Shown: positions 44,880 to 54,723 of the stretch, piece after piece
Layout of the letters: every line of letters begins with the position of its first letter
How positions within the stretch are numbered: the first letter of the stretch is position 1
NCBI GenBank assembly: GCA_944320865.1
Contig: CALUJC010000010.1
Coordinates: forward strand, 1 to 64,000
Direction of reading: 5' to 3'
Source: an uncultured Bacteroides sp.
GTDB lineage: Bacteria; Bacteroidota; Bacteroidia; Bacteroidales; Bacteroidaceae
DNA length: 64,000 nucleotides
The notes under the pieces: generated by a model
The model's database searches: none
What the model was told of the DNA's origin: nothing
The model's input: only the letters and a program-made list of their open reading frames with translations
Program-made: the position numbers and the translations under genes

Positions 44880-45983
44880 TTATTTTTCGTCAAACCGCTT
44901 CATTTGAACATTCAGCAGGTCTATACTATTTTTCCGTTCTTGCAATTCATTTACATAAAGAGTGGTCAATATGTAATTAGGTTTATTCTCTATAGAGGTA
45001 TCGCTTGTCACTTCTTCGCTCATTTTGTCTATTTCTTGGGCAATGTTGAAAGCTTTAATAGCCCATTCCAAAGCGGTGTCGATGCTATCTTGCATTTCAT
45101 ATCCCAATGCAATGTTATAAGCGGCGCACATTTTCTTTTTGCCTTTTTTCACGGCATATTGGTTCTGCCATAGCTCAATGGCCTTTTCCCAATTCCCTTC
45201 TTTGGCATAGATGGCTGCATCACGCATGTCTACCGAGCCTCCGCTGAACAGATAGCGTTGAGCTGTTTTCCAACTCGGTAGCAAATGCTTGACGGGGATT
45301 GTGCCTGCAAATTCCGATGCTTGGTCTATCAGTTCTTTTTCACTGATAAGCTGTGCGCGTACAATACTTTCACTATTGCCTGCCGCTTCCCAAAAAATGC
45401 TGTCGTTAGGGCTGACGGTAACCATGGGATTTTTATGATTGGGAAGATACACCCTTACAGTCGGATATACTTTGACGTCTACTGTTCCATAGTAAGCTCC
45501 CCACTCGGGCAAGAAATGCATCTTATGGGTGGCCTCCATTTGTATATCTTCTAAAGCTATCAGGAAATCGGCATTCAGGTCTTTAGCCAGTTTGTTAACC
45601 TCGTCTCTTGAAAGTGTATTCTCTCCTTGGATATTTCTGTTGCAGTTTAAGGCTGAGTCACAAATGACCACTTCGTCGAAATAATTTTCATTTGCGAGTG
45701 ATTCTGCCAGTGATTCGGCGGCTATGGTAGCATTTCCTTGGTAGTGGTAAACTGATTGTTGGTTGTTGACATCTTTATCGTCGGCGATGTCAGAACGGTT
45801 ATCAGGCACGTTGTTTACCACTGCAACACTTCTTAGTGATTCAGGGAAGCTAATATCTGCCGGGAGCATATAGTCTATGGATAATAACTCTACGCTTTGG
45901 CAACCGCTCAACAATAGGACGCCCGCTAATAGTAGGTAGTAGTGGTGTTTTACGATTCTATTTTTTAATCTTTGTCTTATCAT
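44880..45983 (-). CDS. DUF6340-like lipoprotein
   Basis: 367 residues. The N terminus has a hydrophobic stretch with lipobox LLLAGVLLLSGCQS, giving a lipid-anchored envelope protein. It continues VELLSIDYMLPADISFPESLRSVAVVNN, a pattern of DUF6340. The C-terminal half contains TPR-like helical segments (GNWEKAIELWQNQYAV..., AAYNIALGYEMQDSIDTALEWAIKAFNIA). No function is known. A TATTTTTG box lies about 55 bases upstream, and the secA terminator separates it from secA. Confidence 0.8.
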   Translation of the reverse strand: MIRQRLKNRIVKHHYYLLLAGVLLLSGCQSVELLSIDYMLPADISFPESLRSVAVVNNVPDNRSDIADDKDVNNQQSVYHYQGNATIAAESLAESLANENYFDEVVICDSALNCNRNIQGENTLSRDEVNKLAKDLNADFLIALEDIQMEATHKMHFLPEWGAYYGTVDVKVYPTVRVYLPNHKNPMVTVSPNDSIFWEAAGNSESIVRAQLISEKELIDQASEFAGTIPVKHLLPSWKTAQRYLFSGGSVDMRDAAIYAKEGNWEKAIELWQNQYAVKKGKKKMCAAYNIALGYEMQDSIDTALEWAIKAFNIAQEIDKMSEEVTSDTSIENKPNYILTTLYVNELQERKNSIDLLNVQMKRFDEK

Positions 45984-46038
45984 GCTTATAAATGCCCGGC
46001 CAATGCCGTGTCGCTGACATGTTATTTTATTCCATTGG

Positions 46039-46046
46039 CAAAAATA
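46039..46046 (-). promoter_or_regulatory. -7 box of the DUF6340-like gene
   Basis: TATTTTTG on the minus strand is a perfect TAnnTTTG box, 55 bases before the ATG. It supports an independent transcript after the secA terminator. Confidence 0.5.
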
Positions 46047-46065
46047 ATCTTTTGCTTGAATATAT

Positions 46066-46103
46066 AAAAGCCTCGAATCGATTTTTAATCGTCCGAGGCT
46101 TTT
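46066..46103 (-). terminator. Intrinsic terminator of secA (can work both ways)
   Basis: AAAAGCCTCG (46066-46075) pairs with CGAGGCTTTT (46094-46103), with additional CGAT/ATCG-type pairing inside. On the minus strand it lies 33 bases after the secA stop and ends in TTTT. Confidence 0.8.
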
Positions 46104-46136
46104 AATTGCGATTATCTGTGTCCAGGATAATACTGA

Positions 46137-49100
46137 TTATGCATTTCTACCGTGGCAATTTTTGTATTTTTTCCCACTTCCGCAAGGGCATGGGTCATTT
46201 CTGCCCACGGTCTTTTGCACACGGATAGGCTCACGTTTGGGTTGTTCACGTGTATCATGTTGTGCAGCTGCCTGTTGGTTCGGGTCGTTTAGGTCTACTT
46301 TTTGTTCGCGATACTTACTCATGTCCTGTCTCCGCTCAGGTGCTGCTTGCCGCACAGCAACTCGAGGTTGCTCGGGTGCTTGTGGTGCATTGTTCGCAGG
46401 CATTTCTGGCATCGGGATCTGTCCACGCATCAAAATGGAAACCGTTTGGTTATTAATTTTGTCTACCATTGCGTCGAACAGGTTCACGGACTCCAGCTTG
46501 TAAATCAACAGCGGATCCTTTTGTTCATAGCTTGCATTTTGGACTGAGTGTTTCAAATCATCCAGCTCGCGCAGGTTTTCCTTCCATGCCTCGTCAATTA
46601 CGTGCAGCAGGATGGCCTTTTCAAATGCTTTTACAACCTCTTTGCATTCGCTTTCGTAAGCAGCCTTCAAGTTGCATGAAATGTTGTAAATGCGTTTGCC
46701 GTCTGTAATGGGAATCAGGATGTTTTCGTACATGTGTCCTTGGGCTTCATATACCTGTTTAATGACAGGGTAAGCTATTTGTGCCATGCGCTCAGTCTTG
46801 CGTTTGAATTGTTCCATGGCAGCATCAAAAGTTTTCTCTGCCAGCTTTTCCCTCTTTTCCTCTCTGAATTCTTCTTCGGTAAAGGGTACTTCCATGGCCA
46901 ATGTTTGCAATACATCCAATTTACAGTTTTCGTAATCGGGTGCAGAAAGAGCATTGGAGCAACGTTCCCAAATCATGTTGACGATATCCATGCCGATGCG
47001 TTCTCCAATCAAGGCGTGGCGGCGTTTGGTGTAAACCACGGTACGCTGTTTATTCATGACATCGTCATATTCCAACAAGCGCTTGCGGATACCGAAGTTA
47101 TTTTCTTCCACCTTCTTTTGAGCGCGCTCAATAGATTTGGAAATCATGCTGTGCTCAATCATCTCTCCTTCTTTAAAGCCCAGCTTGTCCATGACACTGG
47201 CAATCCTGTCGGAAGAGAACAAACGCATCAGGTCGTCTTCCAATGACACAAAGAATACGGATGACCCCGGGTCTCCCTGGCGTCCGGCACGGCCACGCAG
47301 CTGGCGGTCAACGCGGCGTGATTCGTGGCGTTCCGTACCGATGATAGCCAAACCTCCGGCAGCTTTTACTTCCGGACTCAGCTTGATGTCCGTACCACGT
47401 CCTGCCATGTTGGTGGCAATGGTCACTGTACTGGTCTGTCCGGCTTGGGCTACGATGTCGGCTTCTTTCTGGTGTAACTTGGCGTTCAATACGTTGTGTG
47501 GTATTTTGCGCATGGTCAGCATCTTGCTTAGCATTTCCGAGATTTCTACCGAAGTTGTACCTACCAGTACCGGGCGGCCTGCCACTATCATTTTCTCGAT
47601 TTCTTCAATGACGGCTTTATACTTTTCGCGTTTGGTCTTGTAAACGCGGTCGTTCATATCATTTCTTGCAATCGGCTTGTTGGTGGGGATTACCACTACA
47701 TCCAGCTTGTAGATGTCCCAGAATTCACCGGCTTCCGTTTCTGCAGTACCGGTCATACCGGCCAGCTTATGGTACATGCGGAAGTAATTCTGCAGAGTGA
47801 TGGTGGCAAAAGTCTGCGTGGCTGCTTCAATCTTCACACCCTCCTTGGCTTCGATGGCCTGGTGCAAGCCGTCGGAGTAGCGGCGGCCTTCCATGATGCG
47901 TCCCGTTTGTTCGTCTACAATCTTCACCTGTCCGTCTATGACGACATATTCATCGTCTTTCTCGAACATGGTGTAAGCCTTCAGCAGCTGGTTGATGGTA
48001 TGTACTCGTTCCGATTTGATGGAGTAGTTAGTCAGCAGTGCATCTTTCTTTTCCAGTCTTTGCTCATCGGTCAAGTCCTTTTCATTTTCCAATTCGGCAA
48101 GCTGTGCTGTGATGTCGGGCAGCACGAAGAATGTCGGGTCAGAAGAATTACCGCTAATTAAGTCCACACCTTTGTCGGTCAAATCTACGCTGTTCAACTT
48201 TTCGTCGATGACGAAGTAAAGCGGGTCGGTTACTTCGTGCATTCGTTTGTTGTTTTGCTCCATGTAGATTTCCTCAGTCTTCAGCATGCCGGCCTTGATG
48301 CCCGGTTCACTGAGGAACTTAATCAGAGCTTTGTTCTTGGGCAGGCACTTGTGGCTGCGATACAATGCCAGGAAACCTTCTTCTTGCTCTTTTTTATCCT
48401 CTGAGGCTATGAGATGTTTGGCATCCGCCAAATATTGGGTAGCCAGTTTCTTTTGGGCTTCAACCAATCGTTCTACCAACGGGCGTAGTTGGTCGAACAG
48501 CTGGTCATCACCTTTAGGTACGGGACCCGATATGATGAGCGGTGTACGTGCATCATCTATCAGCACCGAGTCAACCTCGTCTACGATGGCATAGTTGTGC
48601 TGGCGTTGAACCAAGTCTTTGGGGCTGATGGCCATATTGTCGCGCAGGTAGTCAAAGCCGAATTCATTATTGGTTCCGAATGTAATGTCAGCCATATAAG
48701 CACGGCGGCGTGCATCAGAGTTGGGTTGGTGCTTGTCTATACAGTCCACGCTTAAACCATGGAACATGTAGAGCGGTCCCATCCATTCCGAGTCACGTTT
48801 CGACAGGTAGTCGTTTACTGTTACTACATGCACACCGTTGCCGGTGAGTGCATTCAAAAATACGGGTAGCGTTGCCACGAGTGTCTTACCTTCACCCGTC
48901 GCCATTTCTGCAATCTTACCTTTATGTAGCACAACACCACCAAACAGCTGCACGTCGTAGTGCACCATGTTCCAGGTAATTTCATTACCACCGGCCTTCC
49001 AATGGTTCTGATAGATGGCCTTGTCGCCTTCAATGCGGACAAAATCTTTGGTGGCGGCCAGTTCGCGGTCAAAATCTGTAGCCGTTACCACGATTTCCTC

Positions 49101-49472
49101 ATTTTCCGCAAAACGTCTTGCCGTATCTTTCACAATGGCAAAGGCGGTAGGCAGCACCTCGTCCAAAGCTTTTTCGTAGATGTCCAGTATTTCTTTTTCA
49201 ATTTTGTCTATTTGGTTGAAGAGGTCTTCGCGTTCTTCCAGTTCCGTACTTTCTACTTTAGCTTTCAGCTCGTCTACTTTGGCACGTTGCTCGGCAGCCG
49301 AATTACGGATGTATGCTTTCAACTCTGCCGTTTTGGCGCGAAGCGTATCATTGTCCAGTTTGGTAATTTCAGGGTATACAGCTTTGATTTTATTAACCCA
49401 GGGCTGTATCTCTTTCATGTCCCGGGTGGATTTGTTCCCAAAAATTGAACTTAAAAATTCATTAAATCCCAT
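46137..49472 (-). CDS. secA: Preprotein translocase ATPase SecA
   Basis: 1111 residues, longer than the roughly 900 of E. coli because of insertions typical of Bacteroidetes SecA (an extra helical segment near residues 40-120 and another between the DEAD motor and preprotein domain). Walker A is in [14 protein letters not shown], and the DEVD box is in [23 protein letters not shown]. The second motor half has [17 protein letters not shown] and [16 protein letters not shown]. The C terminus is the zinc-binding SecB/ribosome-contact motif [17 protein letters not shown]. It drives protein export through SecYEG. It has its own promoter and terminator. Confidence 0.99.
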   Translation of the reverse strand: MGFNEFLSSIFGNKSTRDMKEIQPWVNKIKAVYPEITKLDNDTLRAKTAELKAYIRNSAAEQRAKVDELKAKVESTELEEREDLFNQIDKIEKEILDIYEKALDEVLPTAFAIVKDTARRFAENEEIVVTATDFDRELAATKDFVRIEGDKAIYQNHWKAGGNEITWNMVHYDVQLFGGVVLHKGKIAEMATGEGKTLVATLPVFLNALTGNGVHVVTVNDYLSKRDSEWMGPLYMFHGLSVDCIDKHQPNSDARRRAYMADITFGTNNEFGFDYLRDNMAISPKDLVQRQHNYAIVDEVDSVLIDDARTPLIISGPVPKGDDQLFDQLRPLVERLVEAQKKLATQYLADAKHLIASEDKKEQEEGFLALYRSHKCLPKNKALIKFLSEPGIKAGMLKTEEIYMEQNNKRMHEVTDPLYFVIDEKLNSVDLTDKGVDLISGNSSDPTFFVLPDITAQLAELENEKDLTDEQRLEKKDALLTNYSIKSERVHTINQLLKAYTMFEKDDEYVVIDGQVKIVDEQTGRIMEGRRYSDGLHQAIEAKEGVKIEAATQTFATITLQNYFRMYHKLAGMTGTAETEAGEFWDIYKLDVVVIPTNKPIARNDMNDRVYKTKREKYKAVIEEIEKMIVAGRPVLVGTTSVEISEMLSKMLTMRKIPHNVLNAKLHQKEADIVAQAGQTSTVTIATNMAGRGTDIKLSPEVKAAGGLAIIGTERHESRRVDRQLRGRAGRQGDPGSSVFFVSLEDDLMRLFSSDRIASVMDKLGFKEGEMIEHSMISKSIERAQKKVEENNFGIRKRLLEYDDVMNKQRTVVYTKRRHALIGERIGMDIVNMIWERCSNALSAPDYENCKLDVLQTLAMEVPFTEEEFREEKREKLAEKTFDAAMEQFKRKTERMAQIAYPVIKQVYEAQGHMYENILIPITDGKRIYNISCNLKAAYESECKEVVKAFEKAILLHVIDEAWKENLRELDDLKHSVQNASYEQKDPLLIYKLESVNLFDAMVDKINNQTVSILMRGQIPMPEMPANNAPQAPEQPRVAVRQAAPERRQDMSKYREQKVDLNDPNQQAAAQHDTREQPKREPIRVQKTVGRNDPCPCGSGKKYKNCHGRNA

Positions 49473-49557
49473 TCTATTGTTGTCGTTTTACTGTTATTAT
49501 TCCGATTAAATGAAGAACTTTGAGGAAGCAGGATGTACCCCGCTAAACTTTTCCGTG

Positions 49558-49565
49558 CAAAAGTA
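49558..49565 (-). promoter_or_regulatory. -7 box of secA
   Basis: TACTTTTG on the minus strand is a perfect TAnnTTTG box, 85 bases before the secA ATG, leaving an untranslated leader of about 80 bases. No known SecM-like regulator was seen in it. Confidence 0.6.
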
Positions 49566-49614
49566 CGCAATTATTTACAGATTATCACAGTATTACCGTA
49601 ATTAATTTGAGAAA

Positions 49615-51195
49615 CTATCTGCTTGCGTCCAATTGCAATGGCTTTGCTGTGCAGGCGTTGGGAGCACGGATGCGCAATGCGCTGCTTAGAGTGGGGGCAA
49701 TGCGGTCTGCGCTTACCGGGATGCGGATGGTTCCGGCCAAAATCCCGCTACCCCATAAGATAAGCGGAGTATAGGGTTGGGCGCAGCGCACCGTGTAATT
49801 TTTTGCGCTGTTTTCCTGCATCACCGTCCAACCCGGGAGTACTTCGATCAATAAGTCTCCTGAACGGTTCCTGCAGAAGGCATTGCGTATGCGTTCTACT
49901 TCGGGCGACCATGAGCCGAGCAGCAACTGGTGTGCGGAATAAACCTCGCTTACCCCGCTAAACTGCATTAAGAAGCCTGCAGCCTTTTCCTGTATTTCTG
50001 CCAAGTCCAGTTGCTTATCCTCAATAAGCTTGTGGTTCAGGTAAATGTGCAGATTGTGGTATGCTTCTACATATTGCCCTTCACCGTAAGTCGCCATCAG
50101 GTACATGTTGAGCAATGTAGCACAACGGTTCAGGTAGAATTCCCCATTGGGAATGCGGTACAGGGAGGCATCAGCGGTTTCAGCCTGGACATATCCGGTG
50201 GAGGCCAGGCAAAAAAGTACGTTTTGCAGTCCTACTTTTCGCTCCAGAATGTCCAGCAGGGAAGCTATGCAGGCATCCAGGCGCACGTATGTGTCTTGTA
50301 TTTCTATGGGAAGTGTGCTGCCGTTCCGTTCACTGTAGTTTCCGGCGTAGTAAGTCAAAGCCAGTAAGTCGGTAACGTCATCGCGCCCAATGTCGTTTTT
50401 GTCCAACAGCCTTTCTGCCATCCGGTTGACTTCTTCATTAACAAAAGGCGTTGTGGCAAAACGACGGAATTTATTGACGGGGTCACTGTCCGGCTTATGT
50501 TTGAAGGGTTCTCCGCTTCCTCCCGGCAGCAATGTGTAGCGCATTGTAGGCAGCATGGGTGTCCATACTACGTCTTTTATGTGGAAATCAACGGCTTCCC
50601 GTTCGTTGTATTGGGTAATCCACCACGGAAAATCGTTGTAATAAGTGGTGCTGCACCATTTTCCTGTAGCCTCGTTTAACCAAAAGGCACCGTTTCCGCT
50701 GTGTCCGGCTCCCAAGATGGCGGCCTCCCGGAAAGGGGCTATGGAGTATACAAAGCCTCGGTTTTGCGTAGCCACCTTCAATTCATCGGCAAAGGTCGAT
50801 ACAAGCAGTTGCGAAGGTGAAGAGTGCTCGTCTGTATAGTTACCCATGAAATCGGGGTCGTCCATGCAGTTTATGGGGCGCAGTGTTTTGGCGTCAAGCC
50901 TGTTTTCGGCAATGATGCCATGCTGTGAAGGTGTGCTCCCTGTGTAAATAGTAGCCAGCGCAGAAGCCCGGTCTGCCCATTTAAAAGGCAACTCCATCTG
51001 GCTGAATACCCGCCCTTCGCGCAAAAGCCTCTTAAAGCCCAGTTCCCCATACAGCGACGAAAAAGCTTCCATATAGTCCGTGCGCAACTGGTCCACCGTC
51101 AGCGTCACCACCAGTTTGGGCGTGGCCGGTAATGGCTGTGCCTGCAGGCCGCCGAAAGTCAATACCAATATGGAAGTTATCAGTCCTTTTTTCAT
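49615..51195 (-). CDS. Alkaline phosphatase-superfamily protein, probably catalytically inactive
   Basis: 526 residues with a signal peptide (LITSILVLTFGGLQAQ). The fold is that of PafA/NPP-type alkaline phosphatases: VVTLTVDQLRTDYMEAF, GFKRLLREGRVFSQME and IYTGSTPSQHGIIAENRLD. The nucleophile motif, normally T-x-x-x-H before IYTG (as in YTAIGHxSIYTG), is replaced by WADRASALATIYTG. The metal-binding S-T-D-x-x-G-H region appears as LTYYAGNYSERNG. Both changes argue against phosphatase activity. The ATG overlaps the stop of the DUF4105 gene (ATGA), so the two are coupled and may work together in the envelope. Confidence 0.85.
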   Translation of the reverse strand: MKKGLITSILVLTFGGLQAQPLPATPKLVVTLTVDQLRTDYMEAFSSLYGELGFKRLLREGRVFSQMELPFKWADRASALATIYTGSTPSQHGIIAENRLDAKTLRPINCMDDPDFMGNYTDEHSSPSQLLVSTFADELKVATQNRGFVYSIAPFREAAILGAGHSGNGAFWLNEATGKWCSTTYYNDFPWWITQYNEREAVDFHIKDVVWTPMLPTMRYTLLPGGSGEPFKHKPDSDPVNKFRRFATTPFVNEEVNRMAERLLDKNDIGRDDVTDLLALTYYAGNYSERNGSTLPIEIQDTYVRLDACIASLLDILERKVGLQNVLFCLASTGYVQAETADASLYRIPNGEFYLNRCATLLNMYLMATYGEGQYVEAYHNLHIYLNHKLIEDKQLDLAEIQEKAAGFLMQFSGVSEVYSAHQLLLGSWSPEVERIRNAFCRNRSGDLLIEVLPGWTVMQENSAKNYTVRCAQPYTPLILWGSGILAGTIRIPVSADRIAPTLSSALRIRAPNACTAKPLQLDASR

Positions 51196-52442
51196 CTCAG
51201 TGTCGTTATGCGTTTGGGTCTTTTATGCTTTTGGTAGGCTACCCATATGTTCCCTCCGCTTCTTGCTAGCAAAGAAAGTGCCAAAGGTAATATGGCGAAG
51301 TCGAATCTTTGCGGAATTACCGGCCAAAGTGCGATAAAAAAAGTTAAAACTACAAAATTGGCTGCCATATATAGGCTGACTCTCTTCTTACGCACCCAAG
51401 GGAGCATGAGAGGCAAGCACAATAGATGGAGCGGGTGGAACACAAAAAGCAGGTAATTGGGACTGACAGCCGGATGTGTTGAAAACAATGCCAGGAATAC
51501 CGGGATACACCCGGCCAGGCCGGCGGCTGCAAATAGCAAAAAATCCATGACCCAAAAGCTTTTCCCCAGCTTGATGCCAAGCAGGGTGGCACATGCCACG
51601 AGTATGAACAATATCCATGCCGACCTTATAGGGGTGAAAGTGTCCGTCCAGTCCTTGTCATTTCTTGCTGTCGTATCCACAATCTTGCTTTCCTGTACTA
51701 CTAAGGGGCGGATATCGCCTTCTTCATCGTGGATATAGGCATGGCCGAAGTCTTCCTGCAGGTTGAAAGGCACGAACATCTGTATCCTCCGGCTTATCTG
51801 TTCATCGGCTTTCGGCCCCATGCAGAAGTCCATGGCAAAACTCGACCATGGATGTCCTGCGCTGTATTGTCGCAAAATGTCCCTGAACGTGGTGCCTGTA
51901 GCCGTGTCGTCCATGTCTTGCCTGTAGTCTATGCGTCCGGCAATGGCTTTCTCCACCATGTCGCGCGGGCGGGTAGAGCAATTATCGTAAAAAAAGTTGT
52001 AGCGGTATATACGGTTCCCGGGGAGGTAATTTTCATCCAGCAATTTCACCAGCATTTCTTTTTCGGCTTGACGCAAGTTCAGCACCTGTTGCCACACGTC
52101 ACGCCCCCAGTAGGCATATCCGGCGGTAAAATGCTTGTAGCTGCTGATGCCCAGCTGGTAGTCCGTCTCCCCCAGCGCGAAGCGCAGCACGAAGTTGGGC
52201 GTGTCGAAGTCAAATATGCCGTAGTTGTACACGCGGTCGATGCCCTGTGTGTAGTTCTCGTAGCGTATGGCCGTGTGTCCGAATAGCGAGTAGATTTCCT
52301 GGCCTGCCGCGCACGTCAGCAGGCTGATGCGTATGGAGTCGTGCCCTTGGATGCCATGCTGTGGCGCTTGCGCTTTGGCGGGCAATGCCGTAAAGAGCAT
52401 TCCAAGGAATGAAATGATGATGATTAGCTGTCTGGCTTTCAT
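51192..52442 (-). CDS. DUF4105 membrane protein
   Basis: 416 residues with a signal peptide (IIIISFLGMLFTALPAKAQAP). The N-terminal domain has the DUF4105 pattern ISLLTCAAGQEIYSLFGHTAIRYENYTQGIDRVYNYGIFDFDTPNF, then GNRIYRYNFFYDNCSTRPRDMVEKAI, whose Cys/His residues recall NlpC-like hydrolases. Four hydrophobic segments follow at about 275-400. No function is established. It is first in an operon with the phosphatase-like pseudoenzyme, with overlapping stop and start. A TAATTTTG box lies 44 bases upstream. Confidence 0.87.
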   Translation of the reverse strand: MKARQLIIIISFLGMLFTALPAKAQAPQHGIQGHDSIRISLLTCAAGQEIYSLFGHTAIRYENYTQGIDRVYNYGIFDFDTPNFVLRFALGETDYQLGISSYKHFTAGYAYWGRDVWQQVLNLRQAEKEMLVKLLDENYLPGNRIYRYNFFYDNCSTRPRDMVEKAIAGRIDYRQDMDDTATGTTFRDILRQYSAGHPWSSFAMDFCMGPKADEQISRRIQMFVPFNLQEDFGHAYIHDEEGDIRPLVVQESKIVDTTARNDKDWTDTFTPIRSAWILFILVACATLLGIKLGKSFWVMDFLLFAAAGLAGCIPVFLALFSTHPAVSPNYLLFVFHPLHLLCLPLMLPWVRKKRVSLYMAANFVVLTFFIALWPVIPQRFDFAILPLALSLLARSGGNIWVAYQKHKRPKRITTLR

Positions 52443-52486
52443 GATGCGAACCTATGAAGGGGGGCTACATTTTTTTCTTTCCGGTG

Positions 52487-52494
52487 CAAAATTA
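52487..52494 (-). promoter_or_regulatory. -7 box of the DUF4105 operon
   Basis: TAATTTTG on the minus strand is a perfect TAnnTTTG box 44 bases before the ATG. The rest of the gap 52443-52939 holds AT-rich sequence without a recognisable gene (52495-52776) and the dispersed repeat copy 2. Confidence 0.55.
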
Positions 52495-52776
52495 GGAATA
52501 AAAAACGAGATTGGGAAATCAGGATACCTACTTTCATTTTGTTCAGCATGACAGAACGGGAGTTTGCTGATGCTTTTTGGACGGCCTCCCCTGATGGCAG
52601 TCTGTGTAGGGATAAAAATGTAAACATATTAAAATTTCTGCATTCTCCGTGCTGGAATCAATAAATGCTGACATTGAAAATATTGATTTTTTTCATTTCC
52701 TTACAAAAAATCGTTTTGAAGCGCTCGTATTATATTCTGAATCAATGCATTGACATATTAAGTTCACCCTAACCTT

Positions 52777-52901
52777 GTACCTCCTCCGACTCTCCTCCGA
52801 GACAAGTCCGACACAAGTCCGACAATCCATCGGCGTATTGGGTCGGAGGTGGACCGTAGAAAATACGGACATGTCTGGGAGAAAATAGGGAGAGAATAGC
52901 C
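52777..52901 (-). repeat. Dispersed 125-bp repeat, copy 2
   Basis: Near reverse complement of 27177-27300. Shared blocks include CTACGGTCCACCTCCGAC, TACGCCGATGGATT, TCGGACTTGTGTCGGACTTG and TCGGAGGAGAGTCGGAG. It stands between the SDR gene end and the DUF4105 start. Function unknown; the imperfect terminal symmetry suggests a small mobile or recombination-associated repeat. Confidence 0.75.
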
Positions 52902-52939
52902 TTCTAAATAGATGTTTTTGTAAATATTTGTTTTTCTTA

Positions 52940-53662
52940 TTATCGAATGGGTAGCTTTTCCCACAGCCAACGGGGTATCAGTTTCCAAAAGAAAACAAGG
53001 ATGCGGTAGCGCCAGTCGATGGTGACAACGCGCTCCTTCCGCTCGACAGCCTTTACCAAGCGGCGCGCCACGTGGGAGGCGGACATGGTCATGGGGTAGC
53101 GGCGGCCTTTTATCAGGTCGGTGTCTACGAAGCCCGGGCGGATGTCGGTGACGCGGATGTGCAGGTGCTGCATGCGTGCCAGTTGGGCCAGCGCATCGAG
53201 GTAGGTGTTTTGGAATCGTTTGGTGGCCGAGTAGGCGGGGGCAATGCCCAGCCCTTTTGTCCCGGCGATGGAAGTGATGGCTGCCAGGTGTCCGCCGCCT
53301 TGTGCTTTGAAGTAGTTGAAGGCGGCTGTTGTCATTCTGATGAATCCGCCGACGTTGGTCGTGGCGGTGTGCAGTTCCGGTTCGGGTTGCAACGATGGGT
53401 TTTGTGTCCCGATGCCGGAGCAGAGCAGGAAGACATCCATGCCGCCCAGCTTCCGGATGAGTTGGTCGAGTTGTTCGGGGGCATCGGTGGCGGTGACGTC
53501 CAATACTTGGGTCTCGAACGCTGCGGGCATGGATGCTTTCAGTTGCATGAGTAGGTTTTCGCGACGTCCGGCCGCACCTACGCGCCAACCTCGGCGGGCA
53601 AAGAGCAGGGCGGTTTCTTTCCCGATGCCCGAGGTGGCTCCGATGATGACAATTCGTTTCAT
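52940..53662 (-). CDS. SDR family oxidoreductase
   Basis: 240 residues. The cofactor loop is IIGATSGIGKETALLFARRG (TGxxxGIG type), NAG-equivalent region LCSGIG, catalytic Ser in AAITSIAG and YSATK for the catalytic Tyr/Lys. The C terminus has a positively charged hydrophobic tail (YRILVFFWKLIPRWLWEKLPIR), suggesting membrane association. Substrate unknown; classical SDRs of this type act on lipids, sugars or steroids. It starts 15 bases after the YjbQ-like stop and is probably in one transcript with it. Confidence 0.92.
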   Translation of the reverse strand: MKRIVIIGATSGIGKETALLFARRGWRVGAAGRRENLLMQLKASMPAAFETQVLDVTATDAPEQLDQLIRKLGGMDVFLLCSGIGTQNPSLQPEPELHTATTNVGGFIRMTTAAFNYFKAQGGGHLAAITSIAGTKGLGIAPAYSATKRFQNTYLDALAQLARMQHLHIRVTDIRPGFVDTDLIKGRRYPMTMSASHVARRLVKAVERKERVVTIDWRYRILVFFWKLIPRWLWEKLPIR

Positions 53663-53677
53663 GGTGTGGTGCGCGGC

Positions 53678-54100
53678 TTATTGCCCGATAATGGTGGCTA
53701 CGATTTCTCTTCCGCTTGCCCTGTTGCGGAATTCGCATAAGTAGATGCCTTGCCAGGTGCCCATGTTCAACCGTCCGTTGGTTATGGGGATGGTGAGGGT
53801 GCTGCCGGTCAGTACCGATTTGGCATGGGCTGGCATGTCGTCGTCTCCTTCAAGCGTGTGCCGGTAGTAGCTTTCCCGCTCTTTGACCAGGTGACTGAAG
53901 ATGGCGTCCATGTCGGTTTGCACGTCGGGGTCGGCATTTTCGTTGAGGGCAAGTCCTGCGCTGGTGTGCTTGATGAACAAGTGCAACAATCCTGTGCGCG
54001 GCAGGGTGGGGAGGTGGCGCGTTACTTCTTCCGTCACCAAGTGGAAACCACGCCGACGTGGGGCCAGGGTGAATTCCGTTTGTAAGATATTGCAGTCCAT
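53678..54100 (-). CDS. YjbQ/UPF0047 family protein (secondary thiamine-phosphate synthase type)
   Basis: 140 residues, standard for the family. HLVTEEVTRHL, LLHLFIKHTSAGLALNENADPDVQTDMDAIF, DDDMPAHAKSVLTGSTLTIPITNGRLNMGTWQGIYLCEFRN match YjbQ closely, including the conserved HTSA and ENADP motifs. Family members show weak thiamine-phosphate synthase activity in E. coli; the physiological role is unsettled. It is divergent from the MaoC gene, and the two promoters lie close together in the 140-base gap. Confidence 0.92.
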   Translation of the reverse strand: MDCNILQTEFTLAPRRRGFHLVTEEVTRHLPTLPRTGLLHLFIKHTSAGLALNENADPDVQTDMDAIFSHLVKERESYYRHTLEGDDDMPAHAKSVLTGSTLTIPITNGRLNMGTWQGIYLCEFRNRASGREIVATIIGQ

Positions 54101-54127
54101 ATTTCGTTATTTTTTCGGATTTCCGGT

Positions 54128-54135
54128 CAAAGATA
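54128..54135 (-). promoter_or_regulatory. -7 box of the YjbQ-SDR operon
   Basis: TATCTTTG on the minus strand, 27 bases before the ATG. It lies next to the divergent MaoC promoter (54144-54175), so the two polymerases would initiate back to back. Confidence 0.6.
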
Positions 54136-54143
54136 GGAAACCT

Positions 54144-54175
54144 TTTGCACTTTTCGGGAATATGGAGTATATTTG
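54144..54175 (+). promoter_or_regulatory. Promoter of the MaoC-coaE-DUF5606 genes
   Basis: TTTG (54144-54147) and TATATTTG (54168-54175), exactly 20 bases apart, match the Bacteroides consensus fully. The MaoC ATG is 65 bases downstream. Confidence 0.75.
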
Positions 54176-54240
54176 TTCCTCTTTTTGGAGATATGTGGCG
54201 GATGATTCTAACCAATAATAAGTATAAACAAGAAAAAACT

Positions 54241-54705
54241 ATGGAAAAAGTAGTAATCAATTCGTATGAAGATTTTGAGCAACTGGTGGGCAAGCAAATC
54301 GGTGTGTCTGAGTATGTGGCTATTCCCCAGGAACGTATCAACATGTTTGCCGATGCCACCCTCGACCATCAGTGGATTCATGTAGATGTAGAGCGTGCCC
54401 GGGTGGAAAGCCCTTTCAAAAGCACCATTGTGCATGGCTACCTCACGCTTTCCATGTTGCCTTATTTGTGGGGGCAAATCATCGAGGTGAACAACTTGAA
54501 GATGATGATTAATTACGGTATGGAGAAAATGAAATTCGGACAGGCCGTGCTGGCTGGGCAAAGCATCCGGTTGGTGGCTTATCTGCAGTCGTTTGCCAAC
54601 CTTCGGGGGGTGGCCAAGGCCGAGATTAAGTTTTCCATCGAAATTGAAGGCGAGAAGAAGAAGGCTCTGGAGGGCGTGGCCATATTCTTGTATTATTTTG
54701 AATAA
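54241..54705 (+). CDS. MaoC-like hot-dog dehydratase
   Basis: 154 residues from ATG 54241; the frame is open 96 bases further upstream, but that part spans the promoter. The hot-dog/MaoC signature is FADATLDHQWIHVDVERARVESPFKSTIVHGYLTLSMLPYL, with the hydratase Asp and His (D in ATLDHQ, H in HQWIHVD) as in (R)-specific enoyl-CoA hydratases. It may hydrate enoyl-CoA, but the natural substrate is not known. coaE begins 18 bases later, and the DUF5606 gene follows; the three are probably one transcript. Confidence 0.9.
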   Translation: MEKVVINSYEDFEQLVGKQIGVSEYVAIPQERINMFADATLDHQWIHVDVERARVESPFKSTIVHGYLTLSMLPYLWGQIIEVNNLKMMINYGMEKMKFGQAVLAGQSIRLVAYLQSFANLRGVAKAEIKFSIEIEGEKKKALEGVAIFLYYFE

Positions 54706-54723
54706 TTAAGCTAAAAAAAGCCT

